A stretch of DNA of 64,000 bases from Geodermatophilus normandii (GCF_003182485.1 NZ_QGTX01000001.1:1446001-1510000); one strand, 5' to 3'. Positions 1 to 9,631 are shown, counted from the first letter of the stretch. Made by a program: numbers and translations. Notes: generated by a model from the sequence alone, not told the origin.

Positions 1-486
1 GGCGGGGACACCCAGTGGGCCGACCTGGAGCTGGCCTACCGCTCGCTCTCCGAGCCCGTGCAGCGGCTGGCCGACCAGCTCGTCGCGGTCCACGACGGCA
101 CCCGCGAGTTCGGCTACTACCTCGCCCAGCGCCAGGAGCGGACCAAGTGGGAGGGCGAGGAGTTCCGCGCCCTGGTCCCGGTGGCGCACCCGGTCGTGCG
201 CGTGCACCCGGAGACCGGCCGCAAGGGGCTGTTCGTCAACCCGGGCTTCGTGTCGCACATCGAGGGCGTGTCCGACGCCGAGAGCCGGTACCTGCTCGAC
301 ATGTTCTACGCGCACGTCACCAAGCCGGAGCACATCGTGCGGCACCGCTGGTCGGTGGGCGACGTGGTGATGTGGGACAACCGCTCGACGGTGCACTACG
401 CCAACCGCGACTACGGCGCCCAGCGCCGTGTCATGCACCGCATCACCCTCCGGGGCGACGCTCCGGTCGGACCCGCGTCCGCCTGA
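1..486 (+). CDS. TauD/TfdA-family Fe(II)/2-oxoglutarate dioxygenase, C-terminal part
   Basis: The frame is open from base 1, so the N-terminus lies outside the window. The visible 161 residues match the C-terminal half of TauD-like dioxygenases: GGDTQWADL near the edge, then the segment VNPGFVSHIEG, and the end WDNRSTVHYANRDY...RVMHRITLRGD, which supplies the distal metal-binding His and the 2-oxoglutarate-binding Arg. These enzymes hydroxylate a substrate next to a sulfonate, carboxylate or quaternary ammonium group. The substrate cannot be read from the sequence. The betaine-type importer that follows hints at a quaternary ammonium compound, but a strong hairpin separates the two, so this is only suggestive. 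Confidence 0.85.
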   Translation, partial: GGDTQWADLELAYRSLSEPVQRLADQLVAVHDGTREFGYYLAQRQERTKWEGEEFRALVPVAHPVVRVHPETGRKGLFVNPGFVSHIEGVSDAESRYLLDMFYAHVTKPEHIVRHRWSVGDVVMWDNRSTVHYANRDYGAQRRVMHRITLRGDAPVGPASA

Positions 487-517
487 CCCCGGCAGCCCTG
501 CTCCGCCACCTCACCGC

Positions 518-559
518 GCCACGAGGCGCAGGCTCCTCCGAGGGCCTGCGCCTCGTGGC
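518..559 (+). terminator. Hairpin terminator after the dioxygenase
   Basis: A perfect 16-bp inverted repeat (518-533 with 544-559) has a 10-nt loop. There is no T-tract, which is usual in high-GC actinobacteria. It lies 32 bases after the dioxygenase stop and 55 bases before the binding-protein gene, so the importer probably has its own promoter. Confidence 0.7.
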
Positions 560-614
560 ACGCCCACGTCCGCCGCGGCCCGCCGGGTCCGACGTCCCAG
601 GGAAGAAGAACCCC

Positions 615-1574
615 ATGCAGCGCACACTCCTCCGTCCCCGCGCCTCCGCGGTGGCACTCACCGCCCTCCTGACCGCGGCCCTCGCCGGGTGCACCAGCGA
701 GGAGGCGGGCTCGGGAGGGGGCGGCGGCGGGGACGGCATCACCGTGCAGACCGCCCAGTTCAGCTGGACCGCCGCCGGCCTGACCAACGGGATCCTCAGC
801 GAGATCACCGCCGACCACCCCGACCTCGGCGTCGCCTCCCTGGCGACGACGCAGCTCGACCCGGCCGCGGCGTGGGCCGGCGCGCAGCGCGGGGACATCG
901 ACCTGCTCACCGAGGTGGCGCTGCCGAACCAGCAGGAGCTCGCCGACTCGGCGAGCGAGCAGGTCGACGTCGTGTCCGAGACCTACGGGGACGCCGCGCA
1001 GGGCTGGTTCGTCCCGGCCTACGCGGTCGAGCCGGGCGGGCCGCTGGAGGGGCTGACCAGCGTCACGCAGCTCGACGACTACGCCGACGAGCTCGGGAAC
1101 AAGTTCTACGACGCCGACCCCGGCTACATCACCACCGAGCAGAACGCCAAGCGGCTGCAGGGGTACGGCATCGACCTGGAGCACGTCGTCTCCAGCGAGG
1201 CCGCCGAGCTCGCGCAGCTGGAGAACAGCTACAGCCGCGAGGAGCCGATCGTGCTGTACCTGTACCACCCGCACGCGGTGTTCGCCCAGTACGACATGGT
1301 CCAGCTGGCGGAGCCCACGCCCTACACCGAGGGCTGCCTCACCACCGGCGACGGCGCCTGCGCGATGCCCTCGTACAGCGCCAACATCGCCGCCAGCAAG
1401 GAGCTGGCCGAGCAGGCACCGGCCTTCGTCGACCTGCTCACCGACCTGCGCATCTCCGTCGACGAGATGGAGGAGATGCAGAAGCGGGTCGACGTCGACG
1501 GCGAGGACGTCTCCACCGTCGCGCGCGAGTGGGTCGACGCCAACGCCGACCGGATCGACGAGTGGATCGGCTGA
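615..1574 (+). CDS. Glycine betaine/proline-type ABC transporter, substrate-binding lipoprotein
   Basis: The 319-residue protein starts with a lipoprotein signal: an Arg-rich n-region, a hydrophobic core, and lipobox LAGC at residues 23-26. An OpuAC-type binding domain follows, with ITVQTAQFSWTAAGLTNGI early and YLYHPHAVFAQYDMVQL later. It should be anchored outside the membrane and deliver a quaternary ammonium osmolyte to the permease encoded two genes on. ATG 615 was chosen because it has GGAAGAAG just upstream and is followed by the signal peptide; the same frame is open upstream but arginine-rich and unlike coding sequence. It is the first gene of a binding protein-ATPase-permease operon; the ATPase starts 1 base after its stop. 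Confidence 0.88.
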   Translation: MQRTLLRPRASAVALTALLTAALAGCTSEEAGSGGGGGGDGITVQTAQFSWTAAGLTNGILSEITADHPDLGVASLATTQLDPAAAWAGAQRGDIDLLTEVALPNQQELADSASEQVDVVSETYGDAAQGWFVPAYAVEPGGPLEGLTSVTQLDDYADELGNKFYDADPGYITTEQNAKRLQGYGIDLEHVVSSEAAELAQLENSYSREEPIVLYLYHPHAVFAQYDMVQLAEPTPYTEGCLTTGDGACAMPSYSANIAASKELAEQAPAFVDLLTDLRISVDEMEEMQKRVDVDGEDVSTVAREWVDANADRIDEWIG

Positions 1575-1575
1575 C

Positions 1576-2780
<1,205 letters not shown>

Positions 2781-2784
<4 letters not shown>

Positions 2785-3719
2785 TCCCGCACGTCCCGCT
2801 CGGCCAGTGGGTCTCCGACCTCATCGACTGGCTGCTCGACACGGTGCCGTGGCTGTTCGACGCCATCTCGGCCGTCATGCAGGTCCTCGTCGACGGGCTG
2901 ACCGACCTGCTGGTCTCCCCGCCGCCGGTGGTGTGGATCGTGGTCTTCGCGGTCCTCGCCCTGCTGCTGCGCGGCCCGTGGCTGGCTCTCTACACGGTGC
3001 TGGCGTTCCTGCTCGTGGTGTCGCTGGAGCTGTGGGTCGAGACCATGCAGACCCTGGCGCTGGTCCTCGTCGCCGCGGTCATCGCCACGGCCGTCGCGGT
3101 CCCCACCGGCATCCTGGCGGCGAGGCACCGGGCGGTCAGCGTCGTGATCCGGCCGGTGCTGGACTTCATGCAGACGACGCCGGTCTTCGTCTACCTCATC
3201 CCCGCCGTCTTCTTCTTCGGCGTGGGCGTCGTCCCCGGCGTGGTCGCGACGATCCTCTTCGCGATCCCGCCCGGCGTGCGGCTGACCGAGCTGGGCATCC
3301 GGCAGGTGGACCGCGAGGTGGTCGAGGCCGCGCAGGCCTTCGGCGCCCGGCCCGGACAGGTCCTGCGGGAGGTGCAGCTGCCCCTGGCGCTGCCGTCCAT
3401 CATGGCCGGCATCAACCAGGTGATCATGCTGGCGCTGTCCATGGTCGTCACGGCCGGCCTGCTCGGCGCGGCCGGCCTGGGGGCGGTGGTGGTGCGGGCG
3501 GTGACCCAGCTCGACGTCGCCAGCGGCTTCGAGGGCGGTCTGGCCGTCGTCCTGCTGGCGATCTTCCTCGATCGGCTGACCGGGGCCTTCGGTCAGCGGG
3601 CCGCCCTGTCGCGCCTCCGTCAGGCGCGGGCGCAGCGGAGCCGGCAGGGCCGGGAGGCCGCGGGTGCGGACTCGCCGGTCGGCCGTCCTCCTGCGGTCGG
3701 CGCGCGGGCGGTCGACTGA
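2781..3719 (+). CDS. proW: Glycine betaine/proline ABC transporter permease
   Basis: The 312-residue membrane protein has several hydrophobic spans (residues about 50-85, 90-115, 135-155, 210-240) and the inner-membrane permease EAA-type loop around EVVEAAQAFGARPGQVLREVQLPLALPSI, which docks on the ATPase. GTG 2781 overlaps the stop of proV by 4 bases. The last 40 residues are a charged, Arg/Ala-rich cytoplasmic tail. With the two preceding genes it forms a complete single-permease betaine-type importer. Confidence 0.9.
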
Positions 3720-3741
3720 GCCCCGCGAGCCGGTGACCGTG

Positions 3742-3775
3742 CGGAGGGCCCCGTGCGACCGCGCGGGGCCCTCCG
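3742..3775 (+). terminator. Hairpin terminator after the betaine importer operon
   Basis: A perfect 12-bp inverted repeat (3742-3753 with 3764-3775) with a 10-nt loop lies 22 bases after the permease stop. It is the likely end of the importer transcript. Confidence 0.6.
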
Positions 3776-3834
3776 TCCCTCCCGGATCCGCGGTGGCCGG
3801 CGTGGTCCGCCGCCCGGTAGGGCACTCCCCGGGG

Positions 3835-4059
3835 ATGGACGAGGACTGGAGAGCCCTGCTCGGGGACCTGCCGCTGGAGCAGCGCCTGAAGGCGATCGCC
3901 GTCTACGAGTTGGCGAGCGACCGAGCCGAGGGGCAGTCCTTCGAGTCGGCGTCGGCGACCCTGCGCGCCGCGGCCAGGGCCGAGGGGCTCGACGACGGGC
4001 ATCCGTGGATCCCGGCGGCCGCGGCGCACATCAGTGCTCCGCGGGGACCGCGACCGTGA
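3835..4059 (+). CDS. Small hypothetical protein (74 aa)
   Basis: ATG 3835 opens a 74-residue soluble protein beginning MDEDWRALLGDLPLEQRLKA, with a helical, acidic character and no membrane span. The SD-like CCCCGGGG directly before the ATG is weak. The same frame is open upstream to about 3664 but that part is arginine-rich and lies across the hairpin at 3742, so it was not included. No family was recognised. It stands alone between a terminator and the next small secreted protein. Confidence 0.5.
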   Translation: MDEDWRALLGDLPLEQRLKAIAVYELASDRAEGQSFESASATLRAAARAEGLDDGHPWIPAAAAHISAPRGPRP

Positions 4060-4193
4060 CCCGGTGGAGTGGCGCCCGGACCCGCTGACCTCGGGCCGAG
4101 ATCACCCGGTCGGGGCTGTGGAACGCGTCGATCCCTGCCGATGAAGGGGTGTCAGGAGAGACAGCCGGCCGACGAGACAGGACACCACTCCCC

Positions 4194-4745
4194 ATGGACG
4201 ACCGCGGACGACACCACGCGAGGAGACGCCCGTCCCGCGCCGCGCGGCTGATGAGCGCGGTGACGTTCGGGCTGGTGGTCCTCCTCGGTCCCGGGGTGGC
4301 CGGTGCGGAACCGGGCGGGTCCGGGGTCGACCGCTCCGATCCGCCGGACGTCGTCCCGCTGGTCGACTGCGTCCTCACCCACGCCGACGGGAGCTGGACC
4401 GCGGTCTTCGGCTACGACAACCGCACCGGCGTCCCGGTCGACATCCCGGTGGGACCGGCCAACCAGGTGACGCCCCGGTCATCCGTCCAGCCGCAGCCGA
4501 CGACGTTCGCCGCGGGCATCCGGCACGGGGTCTTCTCGGTGACGGTGCCACGGGGCGGCGGACCGATGTGGCACCTGGGCGGTACCAACCTCGCCGCGCG
4601 CAAGACCGATGCCGTCTGTCCCGACCCCACGCAGATGCCCGCCGAGGGCAACGGGACCGGAACCGCCCTCGTCGTGGCAGCCGCAGCAGGTGCCGGTGCG
4701 GTGCTCGTGCGCCGTCAGCGGCGCCGGACCGCCGCGGCCGCGTGA
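4194..4745 (+). CDS. Secreted or membrane-anchored hypothetical protein
   Basis: The 183-residue protein has an Arg-rich start, a hydrophobic stretch (LMSAVTFGLVVLLGPGVAGA) resembling a signal peptide, an extracytoplasmic domain with two cysteines (VDCVLTHADG and DAVCPDP) that could form a disulfide, and a C-terminal hydrophobic helix (TALVVAAAAGAGAVLV) followed by RRQRRR. This is a type-I topology with a positively charged cytoplasmic stop-transfer tail. ATG 4194 was preferred over an in-frame upstream start at 4149 because it puts the signal nearer the N-terminus. The family is not recognised. Confidence 0.6.
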   Translation: MDDRGRHHARRRPSRAARLMSAVTFGLVVLLGPGVAGAEPGGSGVDRSDPPDVVPLVDCVLTHADGSWTAVFGYDNRTGVPVDIPVGPANQVTPRSSVQPQPTTFAAGIRHGVFSVTVPRGGGPMWHLGGTNLAARKTDAVCPDPTQMPAEGNGTGTALVVAAAAGAGAVLVRRQRRRTAAAA

Positions 4746-4764
4746 TCCGGCACGGCGGAGCCGG

Positions 4765-5577
4765 CTAGACCTCCTGGTCGGCGAGCTCGACGACCACGGG
4801 GGCGTGGTCGCTGGCGCCCTTGCCCTTGCGCTCCTCGCGGTCGATCAGCGCGTTCGTCACCCGGCCGGCCAGCGCGGGCGTGCCGAGCACGAAGTCGATC
4901 CGCATGCCCTCCCGGCGCGGGAAGCGCAGCTGCGTGTAGTCCCAGTACGTGAACACGCCGGGACCGGGGGCGAGCGGCCGGACGACGTCGGCGTAGCCGG
5001 CGTCGACGACGGCGCGGAACGCGTCCCGCTCTGGCCCGGAGACGTGCGTCGAGTGCGAGAACACGCTCATGTCCCACACGTCCTCGTCCTGCGGCGCGAT
5101 GTTCCAGTCGCCGACCAGCGCCACCTGGGCGGCCGGGTCCGCGGTCAGCCAGCCGCCGGCCACGGTGCGCAGCGCCGCCAGCCACTCGAGCTTGTAGTCG
5201 TAGTGCGGGTCACCGAGCTGGCGGCCGTTGGGCACGTACAGGCTCCACACCCGCACCCCGCCGCACGTGGCGCCCAGCGCCCGCGCCTCGGCGGCGGGCT
5301 CGGCGCCCTCCTTGGCCGCCCACGTCGGCATGCCGGGGAAGCCCACCTCGACGTCGTCGAGCCCGATCCGGGACAGCACCGCGACGCCGTTCCACTGCGA
5401 GTAGCCGACGTGCGCGACCTCGTAGCCGATCTCGCGGAAGCGCTCCTCGGGGAACTGGTCGTCGCGGCACTTGGTCTCCTGCAGGGCCAGGACGTCGACG
5501 TCGCGGCGCTGCAGCCAGGCGGTCACCCGGTCGACCCGGGTCCGGATGGAGTTCACGTTCCAGGTCGCGAGGCGCAC
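4765..5577 (-). CDS. xthA: Exodeoxyribonuclease III
   Basis: The 270-residue protein begins VRLATWNVNSIRTR and has the exonuclease III/AP endonuclease signatures: ALQETKC (metal-binding Glu), GDWNIAPQDEDVWD (catalytic Asp and Asn) and the end KGKGASDHAPVVVEL (catalytic Asp-His). It repairs abasic sites and degrades 3' ends. GTG 5577 is 8 bases after TAGGCT (5586-5591 on the minus strand), consistent with a leaderless message, and the family's canonical N-terminus starts exactly there. It is transcribed divergently from the LCP gene. Confidence 0.93.
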   Translation of the reverse strand: MRLATWNVNSIRTRVDRVTAWLQRRDVDVLALQETKCRDDQFPEERFREIGYEVAHVGYSQWNGVAVLSRIGLDDVEVGFPGMPTWAAKEGAEPAAEARALGATCGGVRVWSLYVPNGRQLGDPHYDYKLEWLAALRTVAGGWLTADPAAQVALVGDWNIAPQDEDVWDMSVFSHSTHVSGPERDAFRAVVDAGYADVVRPLAPGPGVFTYWDYTQLRFPRREGMRIDFVLGTPALAGRVTNALIDREERKGKGASDHAPVVVELADQEV

Positions 5578-5798
5578 GGTCCCCGAGCCTATGCGGCGGC
5601 TCCCGTCACCGCCGGAGCGTGCGCGGACACCGGCCGTGACCAGGGGAGACACAACTCACGCCCGATCGGGTGCCCACGCCGGACAGCGGGTACGGACGAC
5701 GCCGTGACTGCCAGCCGCGAGTGGGACCATGGCGCGATGACCAGGCCCCGGACCCGTGCACACGCGACGAGCCGAGCGGCCTGGGCCCGGGTGCGTCC
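5578..5798. promoter_or_regulatory. Divergent intergenic region, xthA/LCP gene
   Basis: These 221 bases hold the promoters of both flanking genes. The minus-strand hexamer TAGGCT (5586-5591) is a fitting -10 for a leaderless xthA transcript. No clear -35/-10 pair was picked out for the LCP gene, and no large repeat was seen. Confidence 0.4.
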
Positions 5799-7388
5799 GT
5801 GAGCGACGACCCGGACGTCACCCGGCCGATCGGGAGCGCGCCGCCGCTCCCGCCGGTTCCCGGGTCGCAGGGGACGGGACGCCGGCGCGAGCGCAGGCAG
5901 CGCCCCGAGAAGCGGTCGCTCGGCGCGGTGCTCGGCCTGACCGTCGTCAACGCGGTCGTCCCCGGGACCGCGTTCCTCGCCTCGGGACGGCGCCGCACCG
6001 GCGCGCTCGTCCTCGTCCTGTTCGCCCTGCTGGTGGCCGGCGGCGTCTGGCTGGCCACCGCCGGACGGCGCACCGCGGTGCGCCTGGCCGTCGACTCCAC
6101 CTCGCTGGACTGGCTCGTCGCCGGGCTGGTGGCGCTCGCGGTCGCGTGGGTCGTCGTCGTCGTCACCGGCTACCGGTCGCTGCTGCCGCGGCGCAGCTCC
6201 GCTCCCCGGCACGCCGTCGGCGCCGTGCTGGTGGCCCTCCTCGTCGCCGGGATCGCCTACCCGGCGTACCGGGTCGGGGAGGTGGCGGTCGCGCAGCGCG
6301 GCCTGATCGAGGGCGTGTTCGCCGACGACCGCGAGTCGGCCACCGTCGAGGACGTCCCCGATCCGTTCGGCGCCCAGGAGCGGGTCAACGTCCTGCTGCT
6401 CGGCGGGGACGGCGGCGAGGGCCGCGAGGGCGTGCGCACCGACACCGTGATCGTGGCCAGCATCGCCACCGCCACCGGTGAGACGACGCTGTTCAGCCTG
6501 CCGCGGAACCTGGAGGACCTGCCCTTCCCGCCCGGCAGCCCGCTCGCCGCGATCTACCCCGAGGGCTTCGAGTCGGGCAGCGAGAGCGAGAGCCTGCTCA
6601 ACTCCGTCTACCGCAACGGCCCGGCCGACCACCCCGACGTCCTCGGCCCGACCGACGACCCCGGCGCGGACTTCCTCAAGCTCGGCGTCGGCGAGGCCCT
6701 GGGCCTGCATATCGACTACTTCGTGCTGGTCAACCTGGACGGCTTCAGCCGGCTGGTCGACGCACTGGGCGGCATCACCGTCAACGTCAACTACTACGTG
6801 CCGATCAACGGCATCACCGGCCAGGAGCTGCCGGACGACTACATCGCGCCGGGCCCGAACCAGCACATGGACGGTTACACGGCGCTGCAGTTCGCCCGGG
6901 GCCGGTACGGCCTCACCGACTACGACCGCATGGACCGCCAGCGGTGCACGATCGACGCGATCATCGACGAGGCCGACCCGATCACCCTGCTCGACCAGTA
7001 CCAGGAGCTCGCGGCCACCACGCAGGACATCGTCAGCACCGACATCCCCCGCTCGGCGCTCGACGACTTCGTCGACCTGGCGTTCCTGGTCAAGGACGCC
7101 GAGGTCCGCAGCGTCGTCTTCGACACCAGCCTCATCGACCCGGCCTATCCGGACTACGCGCTGATGCGGCAGATCGTCAGCGACTCGATCAGCCCCGCGG
7201 CCACGACGGCCCCGCCCCCGGCGCCGGGGGACTCCGCCTCGGGCCCCGAGGCCGACACCGGGGCGGGTCAGACGCCGGCCCCGCCGCCGGCCGCCCCGGC
7301 CGCCGACGTCGGCGACGCCTGCGCCTACGACCCGGTGGAGGCCCAGGCCGCCCTGGACGAGGGCGAGCCGCCGTCCAAGAACGGCTGA
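5799..7388 (+). CDS. LytR-CpsA-Psr (LCP) family cell-wall ligase
   Basis: The 529-residue protein has a proline/arginine-rich cytoplasmic N-terminus, about four hydrophobic spans between residues 50 and 175, and an extracytoplasmic LCP domain: VNVLLLGGDGGEGREGVRTDTVIVASI near 205-230, FSLPRNLED, the lipid-pocket region DGFSRLVDALGGITVNVNYYVP and the end ALQFARGRYGLTDYDRMDRQR. LCP enzymes attach secondary polymers such as arabinogalactan or teichoic-type glycans to peptidoglycan. The C-terminus is a Pro/Ala/Gly-rich tail. GTG 5799 was chosen because the upstream frame is atypical; the multi-span N-terminus is longer than the single anchor common in the family. Confidence 0.85.
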   Translation: MSDDPDVTRPIGSAPPLPPVPGSQGTGRRRERRQRPEKRSLGAVLGLTVVNAVVPGTAFLASGRRRTGALVLVLFALLVAGGVWLATAGRRTAVRLAVDSTSLDWLVAGLVALAVAWVVVVVTGYRSLLPRRSSAPRHAVGAVLVALLVAGIAYPAYRVGEVAVAQRGLIEGVFADDRESATVEDVPDPFGAQERVNVLLLGGDGGEGREGVRTDTVIVASIATATGETTLFSLPRNLEDLPFPPGSPLAAIYPEGFESGSESESLLNSVYRNGPADHPDVLGPTDDPGADFLKLGVGEALGLHIDYFVLVNLDGFSRLVDALGGITVNVNYYVPINGITGQELPDDYIAPGPNQHMDGYTALQFARGRYGLTDYDRMDRQRCTIDAIIDEADPITLLDQYQELAATTQDIVSTDIPRSALDDFVDLAFLVKDAEVRSVVFDTSLIDPAYPDYALMRQIVSDSISPAATTAPPPAPGDSASGPEADTGAGQTPAPPPAAPAADVGDACAYDPVEAQAALDEGEPPSKNG

Positions 7389-7430
7389 GGCCGCCACCTC
7401 CCTGCCAGGCCTCGTCCGTGATCGAGGTTC

Positions 7431-7475
7431 TTGTGCGTGCGCACGCATCTGTGCATACTGCGTGTGTCCGCACAG
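7431..7475 (+). promoter_or_regulatory. Promoter of the azoreductase gene with overlapping palindrome
   Basis: TTGTGC (7431-7436) and CATACT (7454-7459) are 17 bases apart and resemble a sigma-70-type -35/-10 pair. A perfect 14-bp palindrome, TGCGTGCGCACGCA (7434-7447), overlaps the -35 and spacer, and a second inverted repeat CTGTGC/GCACAG (7449-7454 and 7470-7475) spans the -10 region. This is the layout of a repressor operator; the MarR-type regulator encoded convergently at 8134-8583 is the natural candidate. Confidence 0.5.
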
Positions 7476-7497
7476 AACCCTCCCGAGAGGACCCCCG

Positions 7498-8124
7498 ATG
7501 TCCGCCCTGCTGCACGTGTCCGCCTCACCCCGCGGCGCCGCCTCCGAGTCGCTGGCGCTGGCCGCGACCTTCCTCGAGGCCTTCACCGAGACCCACCCCG
7601 ACGTCCCGGTCGACACCCTCGACCTCTGGGACGGCACGCTGCCGTCCTTCGGACCGGCCGCCACCGCCGGCAAGATGGCGATCTTCGCCGGCGGGCACCC
7701 CGAGGGGGAGTCCGCCGAGGCCTGGCGGAGGGTCGAGGCGACCTTCCGCCGTTTCGACGCCGCCGACCGCTACCTGTTCAGCGTCCCGATGTGGAACGCC
7801 GGCGTGCCCTACGTCCTCAAGCAGTTCATCGACGTCGTCAGCCAGCCCGGACTGCTGTTCGGCTTCGACCCGGTGGCCGGCTACCGGGGCCTGCTGTCGG
7901 GCAAGAAGGCCGCCGTCGTCTACACCAGCGCCGTCTACGGCCCCGGTCGCGGACCGGCCTTCGGGTCGGACTTCCAGAGCACCTTCTTCACCGACTGGCT
8001 GCACTGGGCGGGCATCGAGGACGTCACCGAGATCCACCTGCGCCCGGACCTGGTGGCCGACGACGTCGACGTCCGCCGGGCCCTGGCCGCCGCCCAGGCC
8101 CGCGACGCCGGCAAGACGTTCTGA
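7498..8124 (+). CDS. FMN-dependent NADH-azoreductase / NAD(P)H dehydrogenase (quinone)
   Basis: The 208-residue flavodoxin-fold protein has SASPRGAASES near its N-terminus (FMN phosphate loop) and PMWNAGVPYVLKQFID at about residues 98-113, the hallmark of AzoR-type enzymes. It reduces quinones and azo compounds by two-electron transfer from NAD(P)H. GAGAGGA lies 7 bases before ATG 7498. It is convergent with a MarR-family regulator, a common pairing for electrophile- or quinone-responsive control. Confidence 0.88.
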   Translation: MSALLHVSASPRGAASESLALAATFLEAFTETHPDVPVDTLDLWDGTLPSFGPAATAGKMAIFAGGHPEGESAEAWRRVEATFRRFDAADRYLFSVPMWNAGVPYVLKQFIDVVSQPGLLFGFDPVAGYRGLLSGKKAAVVYTSAVYGPGRGPAFGSDFQSTFFTDWLHWAGIEDVTEIHLRPDLVADDVDVRRALAAAQARDAGKTF

Positions 8125-8148
8125 CCGCCCCGGTCAGCGGCGGGGCGG
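8125..8148. terminator. Weak hairpin between convergent azoreductase and MarR genes
   Basis: CCGCCCC (8125-8131) pairs with GGGGCGG (8142-8148). The two stop codons lie within TGACC-GCCCC-GGTCA, itself an inverted repeat. It is plausible as a short bidirectional terminator. Confidence 0.4.
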
Positions 8149-8583
8149 CTCCTCGGCCTCGAGCACCCGGGTCAGCGCCCGGGACAGCACGCCGATCTCC
8201 TCGTCGTCGAGGTGGCGGGTGTAGTGCTCCTCGATGCCGGCGAGGTAGGCCGGGGCGGCGGCGCGCAGCCGCTCCCGGCCCTCCTCGGTGAGCACGGCGA
8301 ACAGCGACCGGCGGTCGTCGGGGTTGGGCTCGCGGCGGACGAGGCCGGCCCGCTCGAGCTCGTCGACCACCCGGCTGACCCGCTCCCGGCTGAGCACCAC
8401 CCGGCTGCCCAGCTCGCTCATCCGCAGCCGCCGGCCGTCCGCGGCGTTGAGCTCGAGGAGGACGTCGTACCAGGCCAGCGGCAGCTGGTGCGCCGCCAGT
8501 GCCCGCTCCAGCCGGGGGAGCACCGCGGCGTGGACCCGCAGCAGCAGGGCCCACGGGAGCACCCGGTCGACCGGCTCCGCCAC
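8134..8583 (-). CDS. MarR-family transcriptional regulator
   Basis: The 149-residue protein has the winged-helix layout of MarR: LRMSELGSRVVLSRERVSRVVDELERAGLVRREPNPDDRRS, with the wing DDRRS and a long C-terminal dimerisation helix. These dimers usually repress a neighbouring gene and let go when a phenolic or oxidising ligand binds. GTG 8583 has TAGGGT 7 bases upstream (8591-8596 on the minus strand), so the message is probably leaderless. The likely target is the azoreductase promoter, which carries palindromes. Confidence 0.85.
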   Translation of the reverse strand: MAEPVDRVLPWALLLRVHAAVLPRLERALAAHQLPLAWYDVLLELNAADGRRLRMSELGSRVVLSRERVSRVVDELERAGLVRREPNPDDRRSLFAVLTEEGRERLRAAAPAYLAGIEEHYTRHLDDEEIGVLSRALTRVLEAEEPPRR

Positions 8584-8610
8584 GCCCGCGACCCTAGCCC
8601 GGGCGGGCGG

Positions 8611-9015
8611 TCAGCCCGCCGGGGCGTCGTCCTGCACCGTGACGATCTGGATGAGGTTGCCGCAGGTGTCGTCGAGGACGGCGGTGGTCACCGGCCCCAT
8701 GGCCAGCGGCTCCTGGGTGAACCGGACGCCGAGGGCCTTGAGCCGCTCGGTCTCGGCGTGCACGTCGGCCACGGAGAAGGCGGTGTAGGGGATGCCGTCG
8801 GCGACGAGCGCCGCCTTGAACGGCCGCGCCGCCGGGTGCTCGTCGGGCTCCAGGACCAGCTCGACGCCGTCGGGCGCCTCGGGGGAGACGACGGTCAGCC
8901 AGCGGTGCTCACCCAGCGGGACCTCGGTCTTCTTCACGAAGCCCAGCACGTCGGTGTAGAAGCGCAGCGCCTTGTCCTGGTCGTCCACCAGCACGCTGGT
9001 CAGGGTGATCCGCAC
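8611..9015 (-). CDS. VOC-family (glyoxalase/bleomycin resistance) protein
   Basis: The 134-residue protein has one vicinal-oxygen-chelate module: VRITLTSVLVDDQDKALRFYTDVLGF at the start and NLIQIVTVQDD at the end, with the repeated beta-alpha-beta-beta-beta pattern. No metal site can be assigned with certainty. GTG 9015 lies inside the end of the ArsR gene (16-base overlap), so the two are co-translated. ArsR-VOC pairs are common in actinobacteria; the small-molecule target is unknown. Confidence 0.82.
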   Translation of the reverse strand: MRITLTSVLVDDQDKALRFYTDVLGFVKKTEVPLGEHRWLTVVSPEAPDGVELVLEPDEHPAARPFKAALVADGIPYTAFSVADVHAETERLKALGVRFTQEPLAMGPVTTAVLDDTCGNLIQIVTVQDDAPAG

Positions 9016-9293
9016 GGGCCCTCCTCGGGGTCGATGCGCCATCTCCGGGTGATGGCGCGCAGCGGCGAGGTGTCCAGGGAGTGGAAGGTGTGGCGGCCCT
9101 CCCGCCGACGCCGGACCAGGCCCGCCTGCTCGAGGACGTCGAGGTGCTGCGAGACGGCCTGGCGCGACGAGCCGACGCCCCGGCTCAGCAGCCGGGTGCA
9201 CAGCTCGAACAGCGTCTGGTCGTCCCGCTCCTGCAGCTCGTCGAGCAGAGCGCGCCGGGTCGGGTCGGCGAGGGCCTTGAACACGTCGCCCAC
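9000..9293 (-). CDS. ArsR-family transcriptional regulator
   Basis: The 97-residue protein is a small winged helix: VFKALADPTRRALLDELQ, then GVGSSRQAVSQHLDVLEQAGLVRRRREGRHTFHSL. The metal-binding cysteine motif of arsenic sensors is absent (its only visible Cys pairs are not in ELCVCD form), so it belongs to the non-metal SdpR/YczG-like group. GTG 9293 is probably leaderless because the -10 ends at 9300. It overlaps the VOC gene, its likely regulatory target together with itself. Confidence 0.85.
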   Translation of the reverse strand: MGDVFKALADPTRRALLDELQERDDQTLFELCTRLLSRGVGSSRQAVSQHLDVLEQAGLVRRRREGRHTFHSLDTSPLRAITRRWRIDPEEGPCGSP

Positions 9294-9299
9294 GGCGGG

Positions 9300-9329
9300 A
9301 CGATACGCAAGCCTCCACTTGCCTGTCCA
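9300..9329 (-). promoter_or_regulatory. Promoter and putative autoregulatory operator of the ArsR-VOC operon
   Basis: On the minus strand, TGGACA (9324-9329) and TATCGT (9300-9305) are separated by 18 bases. The inverted repeat GCAAG-N6-CTTGC (9307-9322) fills the spacer. Transcription from this -10 would begin about at the GTG start, giving a leaderless mRNA repressed by ArsR binding in the spacer. Confidence 0.55.
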
Positions 9330-9409
9330 GCCCCTCGCGGTCCGTCGCCCGCCGTCTGGTTGGCTCGTCGTCGACGGCCGGTCGGGACCGGCGGCGGAGC
9401 GGAGGCGAC

Positions 9410-9631
9410 ATGGGCGGCGGTCCGGCACGGCGCGGGGACGGCGGGACGACGGCGCGGCGGGAGCGGCTGGTCGCGCTCCTGGTGCTCGGCGTCGGGGTGG
9501 TGCTGCTGGTGTCCTCGCCGACGTGGTTCGCCAGTGACCGCACCGTCGTCGGCGTCGCGCAGCTGGCGGTCGGTGTCTTCCTGCTCGCCGTCGGCGGGTT
9601 CCTGCTCCGCCGGTCGCGCACCGCGCACTGA
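9410..9631 (+). CDS. Small two-span membrane protein (73 aa)
   Basis: A charged N-terminus (about 19 residues) is followed by two hydrophobic helices (LVALLVLGVGVVLLVSS and VVGVAQLAVGVFLLAVGGFLL) and ends in RRSRTAH. GGAGG lies 4 bases before ATG 9410. The family is not recognised; the helix-loop-helix layout suggests a small integral membrane protein with both ends in the cytoplasm. Confidence 0.6.
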   Translation: MGGGPARRGDGGTTARRERLVALLVLGVGVVLLVSSPTWFASDRTVVGVAQLAVGVFLLAVGGFLLRRSRTAH

